Shown: in pieces, positions 17,068 to 25,173 of the stretch
Layout: every line of letters starts with the position of its first letter
Position numbering within the stretch: position 1 is the first letter of the stretch
NCBI GenBank assembly: GCA_016787755.1
Contig: JAEUUA010000023.1
Span: 546,613 to 610,612 of the forward strand
DNA length: 64,000 nt
Direction of reading: 5' to 3'
Source: Cyclobacteriaceae bacterium
GTDB taxonomy: Bacteria; Bacteroidota; Bacteroidia; Cytophagales; Cyclobacteriaceae
The notes under the pieces: generated by a model
Databases searched by the model: none
What the model was told of the DNA's origin: nothing
The model's input: the letters and a program-made list of their open reading frames with translations, nothing else
Position numbers and translations under genes: made by a program

Positions 17068-17640
17068 GTGGATTTATCAGAAATGCAGCTGGAAAAACTC
17101 AGCTTGGGCAACGAAAGTGCTTACGAGATGATTTTTAGAACCTATTACCAACCCTTGTGCCGATACGCCTATACATTTCTTCAGGATAAGGAGGAAGCAG
17201 AGGAGGTAGTGCAAGCCGCTTTTATTACTATTTGGGAAAAAAGGAATGTGCTCACCATAGAAACTTCCCTTAAATCATACCTCTATCGTATGATTCGCAA
17301 TAGTTGTCTTAATGTAATTAAACACGCCAAAATAAAGCAGCAACATGTAGCTCATGAATTAGCGGTAGCCGAAGTTTCACACGAATCAGTTTCACAAAAA
17401 GTGCATGCCGCTGAGCTTGAAACAAAAATTACCGAGGCGATGAAAACATTGCCTGAACAATGCAGGCTGGTGTTTCAACTTAGCCGCTTTGAGGAATTGA
17501 AATATCAGGAGATAGCCGATCAACTGCAGATTTCTGTGAAGACCGTGGAGAACCACATGGGGAAAGCCCTAAAGTTGATGCGCCTGCAGTTGAAAGACTA
17601 TTTGCCTGTGTTATTAATTTTTATGAAAGATTGGATATGA
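17068..17640 (+). CDS. ECF RNA polymerase sigma factor (Bacteroidota FecI-like)
   Basis: 190 residues. Region 2 is seen in YYQPLCRYAYTFLQDKEEAE and the following AAFITIWEKR; region 4 is the helix-turn-helix YQEIADQLQISVKTVENHM. Start given as GTG 17068; an in-frame ATG at 17083 would remove five residues and cannot be excluded. The partner anti-sigma FecR gene overlaps its stop codon (ATGA). The same promoter sequence lies before this gene, the TonB receptor and the GIN lipoprotein, so this sigma factor is the obvious candidate for reading all three. It would be released when FecR receives a signal from the outer membrane. Confidence 0.9.
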   Translation: MDLSEMQLEKLSLGNESAYEMIFRTYYQPLCRYAYTFLQDKEEAEEVVQAAFITIWEKRNVLTIETSLKSYLYRMIRNSCLNVIKHAKIKQQHVAHELAVAEVSHESVSQKVHAAELETKITEAMKTLPEQCRLVFQLSRFEELKYQEIADQLQISVKTVENHMGKALKLMRLQLKDYLPVLLIFMKDWI

Positions 17641-18632
17641 TGGAGCCGGGGAGCGATATGGATGATTTGATTGGCAAAGTACTTGCCGGGGAAGGCTCTG
17701 CGCAAGAACAGGAGCACGTGCAGAACTGGGCTGAACAAAGTGATGAGAATAAACTTTATTACGAAACCCTAAAAACGATTTTTGAAAAGGCTGCATCTAC
17801 TGAAGTGCAACTTCAGTTTGATACCGATGCCGCATGGAATAAGGTGCGGAAAAAATTAGCAAGCCCTACGCAAGTGATTCCGCTTCATTCGATTTGGCAT
17901 CAACCCCTTCGCATAGCAGCGGGACTTTTGATTTTATTAGGGATAGGGTACACTGCCTACCAAGTATTGTCTCCGCCTACGCAAACCATGGCACTTGTTT
18001 CCGATTCAGTAACCGTGAATGATACCTTACCCGATGGAAGCACTGCTTTCTTAAATAAGAAGAGTGAATTAACGTATGAGTTTAACCCGCGCGAAAAAAC
18101 GCGCAAAGTGGTATTGAAAGGGGAAGCATACTTTACTGTGAAACATGAAGCAGAGAACCCTTTTGTGATTGAGGCCGATAATGTGCTGGTGCGCGATATC
18201 GGAACTGAGTTTAATCTGAAAGCCTATCCCGGTAAGGATACTATAGAAATAATTGTAACGCAGGGCGAAGTACAATTTTATACACGCAATGATTCGGGCT
18301 TACATGTACATGCAGGTGAGAGAGCCATTTACGCAAAGAGTACTAAGCGATTTTATCGGATTGAAAAACCTGACACCAACGTGCTCGCATACAAAACAAA
18401 AACATTCAGCTTCAATAATACTGATCTTAAGTCAGTGGTTAACCTACTGAATGAAGTCTATAATTCTAAAATTAAACTAGCCAACGAGAAACTTTACAAG
18501 TGTAGGCTTACGGCCAATTTTAAAGAAGACAATGCGGCCATCATTGCCGAAGTAATAGCTGAAACCATGGGGCTCACCTTAACTAAAAAGGATGATGCTA
18601 TTATTTTGGATGGTGCAGGATGTGATCAATAA
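17637..18632 (+). CDS. FecR-family anti-sigma factor / signal transducer
   Basis: Start placed at ATG 17637, overlapping the sigma stop codon (ATGA); a TTG at 17631 would add two residues. The 331-residue protein has a cytoplasmic N-terminal part that should bind the sigma factor, one TM (near residues 92-110, around PLRIAAGLLILLGIGYTAYQVL), a periplasmic FecR domain (DTLPDGSTAFLNKKSEL through GTEFNLKAY, about 130-220) and a C-terminal DUF4974 domain (FNNTDLKSVVNLLNEVY). In Fec-type systems the periplasmic part is touched by an STN domain of an outer-membrane protein; here the only STN domain is encoded by the next gene, eight bases downstream. Confidence 0.9.
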   Translation: MMEPGSDMDDLIGKVLAGEGSAQEQEHVQNWAEQSDENKLYYETLKTIFEKAASTEVQLQFDTDAAWNKVRKKLASPTQVIPLHSIWHQPLRIAAGLLILLGIGYTAYQVLSPPTQTMALVSDSVTVNDTLPDGSTAFLNKKSELTYEFNPREKTRKVVLKGEAYFTVKHEAENPFVIEADNVLVRDIGTEFNLKAYPGKDTIEIIVTQGEVQFYTRNDSGLHVHAGERAIYAKSTKRFYRIEKPDTNVLAYKTKTFSFNNTDLKSVVNLLNEVYNSKIKLANEKLYKCRLTANFKEDNAAIIAEVIAETMGLTLTKKDDAIILDGAGCDQ

Positions 18633-18640
18633 AACCGCGG

Positions 18641-20452
18641 ATGAGAAAACTCTACACGACTTTATTGCTTTTCTGTGTTTCATTTGGTTGGGCGCAAAAA
18701 AAAGATCTTCCTTTATTAGAACGCACCCTATCCATAAGCGTGGTTGGCGAAACCATCCCTGCGTTATTAAATCGCATTGGGCACGCAGGCGGATTCTCTT
18801 TCTCGTACAATAGTGCCATCCTTGATGCCAATCAGGAAGTTTCCTTGGATGCCACCAATCAAACGGTTCGTAATCTTTTAAATGAAATATTTCAAGGATC
18901 AATGAATTATAAAGAGAAAGGGAATTACCTGATTCTTACCAAAGCACTCCCACCACCTGTTAAGAATAATGGGGTAACCCTAACTATTAATGGATATGTA
19001 GAAGATGCAAAATCAGGTGAGAAGATTCCGTACGCCAGTGTGTACGATAAAAAATCAATCACCTCAACCGTAACTGATGAGTTTGGATATTTTAAACTGA
19101 AGCTGGAAAAGAAGATTGATTCTATTTCACTTTCTGTCAGTAAGAAAAACTATCGCGATACGTTGATCAACATCACCATGCCACTCAATCAGTATGTAAC
19201 CATTACGATTTATCCCATTGTAAAAGATACTACCACTGCTATCGTTGTCATTGATGGATTGGATTCAACCGTTGTTGCTGATAAAAAGAAAGAGGAAGTT
19301 TATTTCCCGTATGAGTCACAACCCAACATTCAAAACATTCGCGACACATTGCATAATTTAGTGCAGGTGTCTTTTCTTCCATTCCTGGGAACCAATGGTC
19401 GGCTGAGCGCTAATACCATTAACGATTACTCGATCAATTTTTTTGGTGGCTATTCAATGGGCACAAACCAAATTGAATTGGGGTTTTTCTTTAACCTTGA
19501 CCGCAGTGATGTAAAATGGTTGCAGATAGCCGGCTTTGGAAACATGGTAGGCGGAAAAGTATATGGTGTGCAGGCAGCAGGATTTTTCAATTTGAATGGT
19601 GGTGAAACGGAGGCTGTTCAACTTTCGGGTTTCGCTAATACGAACTTAGACAACACGTACGGTGTGCAAATTGCAGGTTTTGCAAACACTACCTTGGGCG
19701 ATATGTATGGCGCGCAAGTGGCAGGGTTCACAAACTTTACAGGTGGAAGAGGCAGAGGTATGCAAGTAGCTGGCTTTGGCAACGTGCAAGTAGGAAATTA
19801 CAGAGGCTCGCAGTTTGCTGGCTTTACTAACATAGCTGCTGAACGGATTACTGGCTCGCAGATTTCTACATTCTTTAATTATGGAAGAAAAGTTCATGGC
19901 ACTCAAATAGGATTTATCAATTATGCCGACAGTCTGGGGGGCGTGCCCATTGGCTTTTTAAGCATTGTTAAAACCGGGTATCATAAAATTGAACTCTCGG
20001 CCGATGAAGTGTTTTATGCAAACCTTGCTTTTCGCACCGGTGCCAGAAAATTTCACACCATGCTAATGGCGGGCTTTAAACCACAACAATCATTACACCC
20101 CTCGGATACTTCCGTATGGCATTTTGGGTATGGAATAGGAACCACGCGTAAACTTACCCGCTGGTGGTTTCTTGATTTAGACTTATCGGCACACCATGTA
20201 AATAAAGGAAGTTTTACCAACGCACTAAGTTTACTCAACAAAGCCAATGTAGGGTTTGATTTTCAGGTAGCAAAGAAATTATCGCTGGCAACAGGAATTA
20301 CGTTAAACGGATATTTAACACGAACCACATTTACGGATTATCCAACACTCTTTTCGGACTATCAACCAAAAATAATTTCTGATACAAATTTTGGTAACGA
20401 CCTTAATTTGAAATTGTGGTTAGGAGCAAAAATTGCACTCCGATTTTTATAA
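18641..20452 (+). CDS. STN - carboxypeptidase-regulatory-like - LA_2272-type surface-repeat protein
   Basis: 603 residues. Signal peptide (1-19); STN domain (about 28-100, LSISVVGETIPALLNRI onward), the module that contacts FecR in cell-surface signalling; CarboxypepD_reg-like beta domain (about 112-195, INGYVEDAKSGEKIPYASVY); then a repeat region with xQ[IVLAF][AS]GF at residues 294, 310, 326, 342, 358, 374 and 390, a strict 16-residue period, with a degenerate eighth copy at 406. The repeats resemble the LA_2272 surface repeat. The C-terminal 170 residues look like outer-membrane beta strands and end in ALRFL. There is no TonB plug/barrel, so the STN module is detached from any receptor, unlike FecA. 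Likely the sensor of this ECF system. Confidence 0.75.
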   Translation: MRKLYTTLLLFCVSFGWAQKKDLPLLERTLSISVVGETIPALLNRIGHAGGFSFSYNSAILDANQEVSLDATNQTVRNLLNEIFQGSMNYKEKGNYLILTKALPPPVKNNGVTLTINGYVEDAKSGEKIPYASVYDKKSITSTVTDEFGYFKLKLEKKIDSISLSVSKKNYRDTLINITMPLNQYVTITIYPIVKDTTTAIVVIDGLDSTVVADKKKEEVYFPYESQPNIQNIRDTLHNLVQVSFLPFLGTNGRLSANTINDYSINFFGGYSMGTNQIELGFFFNLDRSDVKWLQIAGFGNMVGGKVYGVQAAGFFNLNGGETEAVQLSGFANTNLDNTYGVQIAGFANTTLGDMYGAQVAGFTNFTGGRGRGMQVAGFGNVQVGNYRGSQFAGFTNIAAERITGSQISTFFNYGRKVHGTQIGFINYADSLGGVPIGFLSIVKTGYHKIELSADEVFYANLAFRTGARKFHTMLMAGFKPQQSLHPSDTSVWHFGYGIGTTRKLTRWWFLDLDLSAHHVNKGSFTNALSLLNKANVGFDFQVAKKLSLATGITLNGYLTRTTFTDYPTLFSDYQPKIISDTNFGNDLNLKLWLGAKIALRFL

Positions 20453-20456
20453 TTCC

Positions 20457-20550
20457 TTGGTCTGTGTCCTCACAGAACGAAATGAAATTTCCTCGGTTTA
20501 TATTTTCATAAATAAATGATTATGGTCTGTGATGACACAGACCATGGGAA
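20457..20550 (+). repeat. GGTCTGTG hairpin repeat, copy A
   Basis: Two hairpins: GGTCTGTG with imperfect CACAGAAC (20459-20478), then ATGGTCTGTG/CACAGACCAT (20522-20531 and 20536-20545), perfect 10-base arms, four-base loop. Between them is a CGAAATGAAATT core also seen in copies B and C. It starts five bases after the STN gene stop and ends 40 bases before ECF promoter 2. No T run follows, so a simple rho-independent terminator is unlikely. Confidence 0.7.
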
Positions 20551-20589
20551 ATGGGCTTGCGATTTATATAATTTAATTTCTTTTCGCAC

Positions 20590-20618
20590 TAGGGGTTAAC
20601 AAAAATCAAATTGTCATA
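20590..20618 (+). promoter_or_regulatory. ECF-type promoter 2 (TonB-dependent receptor)
   Basis: TAGGGGT (20590-20596), 14 bases, TTGTCATA (20611-20618), identical blocks and spacing to the copies at 16991 and 23165. The ATG is 18 bases beyond the -10 block. Confidence 0.75.
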
Positions 20619-20636
20619 AAGCCAGATAAAACTCTT

Positions 20637-22991
20637 ATGACACATCTAAAAAGCTACCTTTTATTTTTAGCAGCCCTTTTTATTTCGATGAGTGCGCACG
20701 CACAAACGCTCACGCAAACCATTCGCGGTACCGTAATCGACAAAGTTTCGAAGACAACCTTACCCGGTGCTTCTATTGTGCTGGTTAATTCTAATCCTCT
20801 GATTGGAACTACTACTGATCCAGATGGGGTTTTTAAATTAACCCAAATACCTATTGGTACCTATGTACTCAAAATTTCATTTATTGGATATAAAGAAGTC
20901 ACCGTTCCAAATATTATCGTCAATTCGGGAAAGGAAGTTGTGCTGACAATTCCTATCGATGAAGACATTACACAACTAGAGGCAATTGTGGTGCGCCCGG
21001 ATATTGAAAAAAATAAACCCATTAATGAAATGGCCACAGTAAGTACGCGTACTTTTTCGGTGGAGGAAACCAGAAAGTTTGCTGCCGCAGTGAACGATCC
21101 CGCCCGGGCAGCAATTTCCTTTGCTGGCGTAGTATCTACAGATGATGGGAGTAATTCAATTTCTATTCGGGGTAATTCACCGGTTGGTCTGTTGTGGCGT
21201 ATGGAAGGGGTTGATATTCCCAACCCCAATCATTTTGCTGCCGTAGGTGCATCGGGTGGCGGGATTTCTATTTTGAGTTCGCAGTTACTAACCAATTCCG
21301 ATTTTTCAACAGGCGCATTCCCTGCCGAATATGGAAATGCTTTGGCCGGTGTGTTTGATTTAAATTTGCGCAAAGGGAATAATGAAAAACGCGAGTACAC
21401 GGTGCAAGCCGGATTTTTAGGATTGGATGTTTCAGCCGAAGGACCGTTCTCAAAAAACTATCGGGGTTCGTATTTAATTAACTATCGATATTCCACGCTC
21501 AGTGTGCTTTCAAAAGTGGGTATTAACCTGGGTGATGCCGTTACCAATTTTCAAGATCTGTCGTACAACATTTATTTGCCCACCCATACGTTTGGAAATT
21601 TTTCTTTGTTTGGATTTGGTGGCCTGAGTGATCAAAATCAAAATGCTAAAAAAGATTCTACCCAATGGGAAGAAGACTATCAACGAAACAATGCTTCTTA
21701 CTTTTCGAATACCGGGGCGGCTGGTGTAAAGCATGCGATCACAATTAATCCCCAAACCTATCTACAATCAGCCATTGTTATTTCAGGCAACAACCATGGT
21801 TATGAAGAGACCCGTCTGGACGATAGTTACGTGCCGCAATTCAATTATAAATCAAATTACATTTCGCGTAAGCTTACTGTAAGCTCCGTACTCAACCATA
21901 AGTTTAATGCCAGGAACAGCATTCGTTCTGGTGTTTATCTGAATCAATATTCATACAATCTGCGACAGCGCTATGTGGATCCTGAAACCGATCAAATTGT
22001 GCAACCCCTAAACTCTGCCCTTCAGGCAAATACGCTGCAATTATTTTCTCAGTGGAGTTATCGCCCTACCCAAAAGCTTACGATTAATTCGGGAATTCAT
22101 TTTTTATACTTGAAGAATAACGGCACCTACTCCGTAGAGCCAAGAGCATCTGCTAAGTATGAACTTAATGAGAGACAATCTTTGAGTGTAGGTTATGGAC
22201 TACACAGTCAGATGCAACCCATTGGCGTGTACGAAGCATACCTTGAACAACCCGATGGAAGTTTCAAACAAGCGAACAAAAATCTTGGTTTTAATAAAGC
22301 GCATCATTTTGTTGTTGGTTATGACCGATCCCTTACAAAATATTTGCGCGTGAAAACAGAAACGTATTATCAGCATCTCTACAACATTGCTGTGAACGAT
22401 GATTCAACCAGTCCGGTTTCTTCTTTGGTGGTGGAAGAAGGCTTTGTAACCGACCCCATGGTGAACAAAGGCTACGGAAGAAATTACGGGGTTGAACTTA
22501 CGGTTGAACAATTTCTTCATAATAATATTTACTTTCTTCTTTCAGGGTCATTGTATAATTCAGAATATAAAGCGTTAGATGAAGTTTGGCGCAATACACG
22601 CTTTAATGGAAAACGCGCGCTAAGTTTTACAGCGGGTAAAGAATATATCTGGAAAAAGAACCGCGTGTTTGGTGTAAACCTCCGCGCTATTTATGCAGGC
22701 GGTTTCTGGACAACTCCAATTGATTTTGATAAGTCGATTGAGATGGGCGAAACACGTTATGTAGAGACCCTTGCCTTTACGGAACAATTGCCCGACTACT
22801 TTAGAACCGATTTACGTCTAAGCATAAAGAGAAATCGTGCAAAAACTACTACCACGTTTTCACTGGATTTGCAAAACGCCACCAATCATAAAAACCTGGG
22901 AGGCCACTACTTTGAAGTACGAAGTGGTGAAATCAAAAAATGGTATTCGTTGCCCTTGTTGCCAATTTTGAACTATAGAATTGAGTTTTAA
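20637..22991 (+). CDS. TonB-dependent receptor with carboxypeptidase-like N-terminal domain
   Basis: 784 residues: signal peptide (1-23, ending SAHAQ), CarboxypepD_reg-like domain (about 28-110, IRGTVIDKVSKTTLPGASIVLV), plug domain (about 120-240, with ISFAGVVSTDDGSNSISIRGNSP and the MEGVDIPNPNHF segment), then a 22-stranded-type outer-membrane barrel ending in the aromatic C-terminal strand LPILNYRIEF. It imports an unknown ligand using TonB energy. It carries no STN domain of its own; the STN protein just upstream may serve as its signalling partner. It has its own ECF promoter, and no SusD-like gene follows, so polysaccharide uptake of the Sus type is not indicated. Confidence 0.9.
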   Translation: MTHLKSYLLFLAALFISMSAHAQTLTQTIRGTVIDKVSKTTLPGASIVLVNSNPLIGTTTDPDGVFKLTQIPIGTYVLKISFIGYKEVTVPNIIVNSGKEVVLTIPIDEDITQLEAIVVRPDIEKNKPINEMATVSTRTFSVEETRKFAAAVNDPARAAISFAGVVSTDDGSNSISIRGNSPVGLLWRMEGVDIPNPNHFAAVGASGGGISILSSQLLTNSDFSTGAFPAEYGNALAGVFDLNLRKGNNEKREYTVQAGFLGLDVSAEGPFSKNYRGSYLINYRYSTLSVLSKVGINLGDAVTNFQDLSYNIYLPTHTFGNFSLFGFGGLSDQNQNAKKDSTQWEEDYQRNNASYFSNTGAAGVKHAITINPQTYLQSAIVISGNNHGYEETRLDDSYVPQFNYKSNYISRKLTVSSVLNHKFNARNSIRSGVYLNQYSYNLRQRYVDPETDQIVQPLNSALQANTLQLFSQWSYRPTQKLTINSGIHFLYLKNNGTYSVEPRASAKYELNERQSLSVGYGLHSQMQPIGVYEAYLEQPDGSFKQANKNLGFNKAHHFVVGYDRSLTKYLRVKTETYYQHLYNIAVNDDSTSPVSSLVVEEGFVTDPMVNKGYGRNYGVELTVEQFLHNNIYFLLSGSLYNSEYKALDEVWRNTRFNGKRALSFTAGKEYIWKKNRVFGVNLRAIYAGGFWTTPIDFDKSIEMGETRYVETLAFTEQLPDYFRTDLRLSIKRNRAKTTTTFSLDLQNATNHKNLGGHYFEVRSGEIKKWYSLPLLPILNYRIEF

Positions 22992-23066
22992 ATTCACAGT
23001 CTTTCATAGGCGTCTGACCGCTTTGAGTGATCTTGACAACTAAAGAAACTATAACTCCTGCTCTCT

Positions 23067-23126
23067 CGGTCAGTGTACTCACAGAATGAAATTAGCTGTA
23101 TTGGTTCGTGAGGCCACAGATCTTGG
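23067..23126 (+). repeat. GGTCTGTG hairpin repeat, copy B (degenerate)
   Basis: CGGTCAGTGTACTCACAGAATG, then ATTAGC, then GGTTCGTGAGGCCACAGATC. It keeps the order and orientation of copies A and C but with several substitutions. It lies 75 bases after the receptor stop and 38 bases before ECF promoter 3. Confidence 0.55.
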
Positions 23127-23164
23127 GTTAATGCTAAGCCGATAAAAAATCTTTAATGTATCGG

Positions 23165-23193
23165 TAGGGGTATCGGTTTTCTCGGTTGTCATA
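23165..23193 (+). promoter_or_regulatory. ECF-type promoter 3 (GIN lipoprotein)
   Basis: TAGGGGT (23165-23171), 14 bases, TTGTCATA (23186-23193). The ATG at 23210 is 16 bases beyond the -10 block. The 14-base spacers of the three promoters differ in sequence, so the shared blocks are not simply a recent duplication. Confidence 0.75.
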
Positions 23194-23209
23194 GTTCAAA
23201 CACACCTGT

Positions 23210-23911
23210 ATGAAAAAGATTAAGTTGCTAGTCCTGTTACTTTCATTAATATGGGTAACCTCCTGCTTAGAAGAAGATCCGGGGCCACGCCAACAGGCCA
23301 CCCGGAATTTTGCGGTGATTGATTTTGATCGCATTGAAGCTGGTGATGCGCTAATTCTTGATATTAATTACAGTGAAAACTTTTCCATTGCAGCTTCTGG
23401 CGATCGCAGGAATTTAGATGACCTGCAGGTTGTGAAGAATGGAAATTCATTGATGATTAAATTTAATCACTTTGAAAAGAGACAATATGCAACGTATGTT
23501 ACCATCACCCTTCCCGTTTTGTATGGCGTAGATTTTTCGGGTGCGGTGAATGCACAGGTTTCAGACTTTGATCCGGTTAATCGATTGGATGTTTCACTGA
23601 GTGGAGCCTCGTTAACACAACTAAGTTTAGACGCATCAGAAATTCATTTCTCATTGAGTGGTGCTTCCCAACTCCGGTTAAATGGCGAAGGTCAAGTGTT
23701 GGAAGGAAATATTTCAGGCGCTTCTATCCTAACTGCGTTCGAATATTCTACCGACAAAGCAGAGCTCACCGTGTCCGGTGCCAGCAATGCAAAAGTTACC
23801 GTAGTCAATCAATTGAACGGAACTGTGAGTGGTGCCAGCGCGGTTTTCTATCGGGGCAATCCGGATGTTGCTGTTGAGGTAACGGGCTCGAGTATGGTGA
23901 AGAAAGATTAG
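23210..23911 (+). CDS. GIN-domain (DUF2807) lipoprotein
   Basis: 233 residues with a type II signal peptide and lipobox VTSC (Cys19). The mature part is a DUF2807/head-GIN beta-helix-like domain with the repeated SGAS motif (five copies between about residues 130 and 215: VSLSGAS, FSLSGAS, GNISGAS, LTVSGAS, GTVSGAS) closing with VEVTGSS. GIN-domain proteins are cell-envelope proteins of Bacteroidota with no established biochemical role. It has the same ECF promoter as the sigma operon and the receptor, so it is probably an envelope component of that regulon. It ends 130 bases before repeat copy C. Confidence 0.82.
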   Translation: MKKIKLLVLLLSLIWVTSCLEEDPGPRQQATRNFAVIDFDRIEAGDALILDINYSENFSIAASGDRRNLDDLQVVKNGNSLMIKFNHFEKRQYATYVTITLPVLYGVDFSGAVNAQVSDFDPVNRLDVSLSGASLTQLSLDASEIHFSLSGASQLRLNGEGQVLEGNISGASILTAFEYSTDKAELTVSGASNAKVTVVNQLNGTVSGASAVFYRGNPDVAVEVTGSSMVKKD

Positions 23912-24044
23912 TAAGTAAAGTGGGCAGGGGCAGAATACAGTTGGCAGTTTTGCAAGTAACGATCGAGTATCAAGTTTATATTTCATCCAAAGGATTTTAA
24001 TATTGCACCATAGGTGTAATTGCCAATATGTACTTCTTCATCTT

Positions 24045-24150
24045 CGGTCTGTGTCTCTACAGACCGCAATGATTCCACTTCGGTTGTAACCCACAGACCG
24101 AAATGAACTTAGCCAAATTGAATGGTATGTGAGGACACAGACCATGGGAG
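24045..24150 (+). repeat. GGTCTGTG hairpin repeat, copy C (extended)
   Basis: Opens with a perfect hairpin CGGTCTGT/ACAGACCG (24045-24052, 24059-24066), then the core unit 24081-24150: CACAGACCGAAATGAA, TTAGCC and the end block GTGAGGACACAGACCATGGG. The end block is nearly identical to that of copy A. Same orientation as A and B. Confidence 0.7.
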
Positions 24151-24269
24151 AGAATGACTGAGTCAGAAATTAGAAGTCAGTAAAAAAACATGTAATAGAA
24201 AGTATTGATGCTTCAACACTTTATTCCCGTGAGGGACGACACATCGGTAAAAAATTTGCATTTTGCGTC

Positions 24270-25043
24270 ATGCTTCTTGCGTTTGATATTGGTAACAGCG
24301 ACATCACAGCTGGGCTGTGGAAAGACAACGAGTGGAAACACATCTGGCGTATTCCTTCGCGCCCCGATTTGCCCGAACTTTATTTCGGTGTAAAAATCCG
24401 CGACTACTTTTTTGAGTCAAGCACCGACATGATGTTGGTGAACACCATCGTGCTGAGTAGCGTGGTGCCGGCCATGACGGACAAAATTAAAAATGTATCG
24501 CGCACGCTATTCGAAAAAGAACCGATTGTACTTGGACCGAAAGTTTATAACGTGTTGCCCATCGATATTCTTAATCCTTTCGAAATCGGGTCGGATCTGG
24601 TAGCCAATGCTGCCGCTGCCTATTTCAAATACAAACAAACTTGTATTGTGGTTGACTTTGGAACTGCGCTTACGTTCACAACGATTTCTGGAGCCGGAAA
24701 AATTTTAGGGGTTTCTATTGCACCCGGACTTAAAACTGCCATCCGTTCACTCTCTCAAAACACCGCGAAGTTATTTGATGTGCCATTGACCATGCCAGCC
24801 TCTGCGTTGGGTTTCAATACCGTTACAGCTATTCAATCAGGAATTTTAATTGGCTACGAAGGCCTGGTGCGTAACATGGTGTTAAAAATCCGGGCAGAAC
24901 TGAAAGAGGACTGCCCCGCCATTGCTACGGGTGGCTTGTCTTCCATCATTACTCCGCTTACTGATTTCTTTCTTTCGGTAGAACCTAACTTAACGTTGGA
25001 TGGCTTGCGCATGATTGGCGAAGTGGTGAAAGAAAAAAGTTAG
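24270..25043 (+). CDS. coaX: Type III pantothenate kinase
   Basis: Phosphorylates pantothenate, the first step of CoA synthesis. 257 residues; an ASKHA-fold protein with the phosphate-1 motif DIGNS (6-10), a GSDLVAN segment (107-113), the DFGTA motif (129-133) and a late GLSS phosphate-binding element (ATGGLSSI). In many CoaX proteins the second motif reads GxDR; the Arg is Leu here, a variation to note. The start at ATG 24270 gives the canonical MLLAFDIGN opening. It stands alone between the repeat region and a convergent RidA gene. Confidence 0.93.
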   Translation: MLLAFDIGNSDITAGLWKDNEWKHIWRIPSRPDLPELYFGVKIRDYFFESSTDMMLVNTIVLSSVVPAMTDKIKNVSRTLFEKEPIVLGPKVYNVLPIDILNPFEIGSDLVANAAAAYFKYKQTCIVVDFGTALTFTTISGAGKILGVSIAPGLKTAIRSLSQNTAKLFDVPLTMPASALGFNTVTAIQSGILIGYEGLVRNMVLKIRAELKEDCPAIATGGLSSIITPLTDFFLSVEPNLTLDGLRMIGEVVKEKS

Positions 25044-25071
25044 TTTAAATTCATTTCTACTATTCTTGCAC

Positions 25072-25158
25072 ATTGAGCCTGCCTGAGCGCGGTCGCCATA
25101 CTACTCGAAATGTCAATTACTCCAAATCAGCCTTCGACAGGCTCAGCCTGACATTCTG
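25072..25158 (+). repeat. Dispersed inverted-repeat element between convergent genes
   Basis: A GAGCCTGCCTGAGCGCGG block (from about 25075) and a CCTTCGACAGGCTCAGCCTGACA block (25131-25153) surround a short centre. The second block resembles a sequence found scattered between genes in many bacterial chromosomes. It sits between coaX and the convergent RidA gene and could act as a transcription barrier. Confidence 0.45.
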
Positions 25159-25173
25159 ACTATGGTTTTAAAA

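Noticed and set aside
20457..24150. GGTCTGTG repeats as a CRISPR array or insertion-sequence ends
   Set aside because: The copies are 1-2.6 kb apart, with whole genes between them, no regular spacers and no transposase.
24205..24393. Plus-strand frame before and into coaX
   Set aside because: It overlaps the conserved coaX start in another frame and has no homology features.
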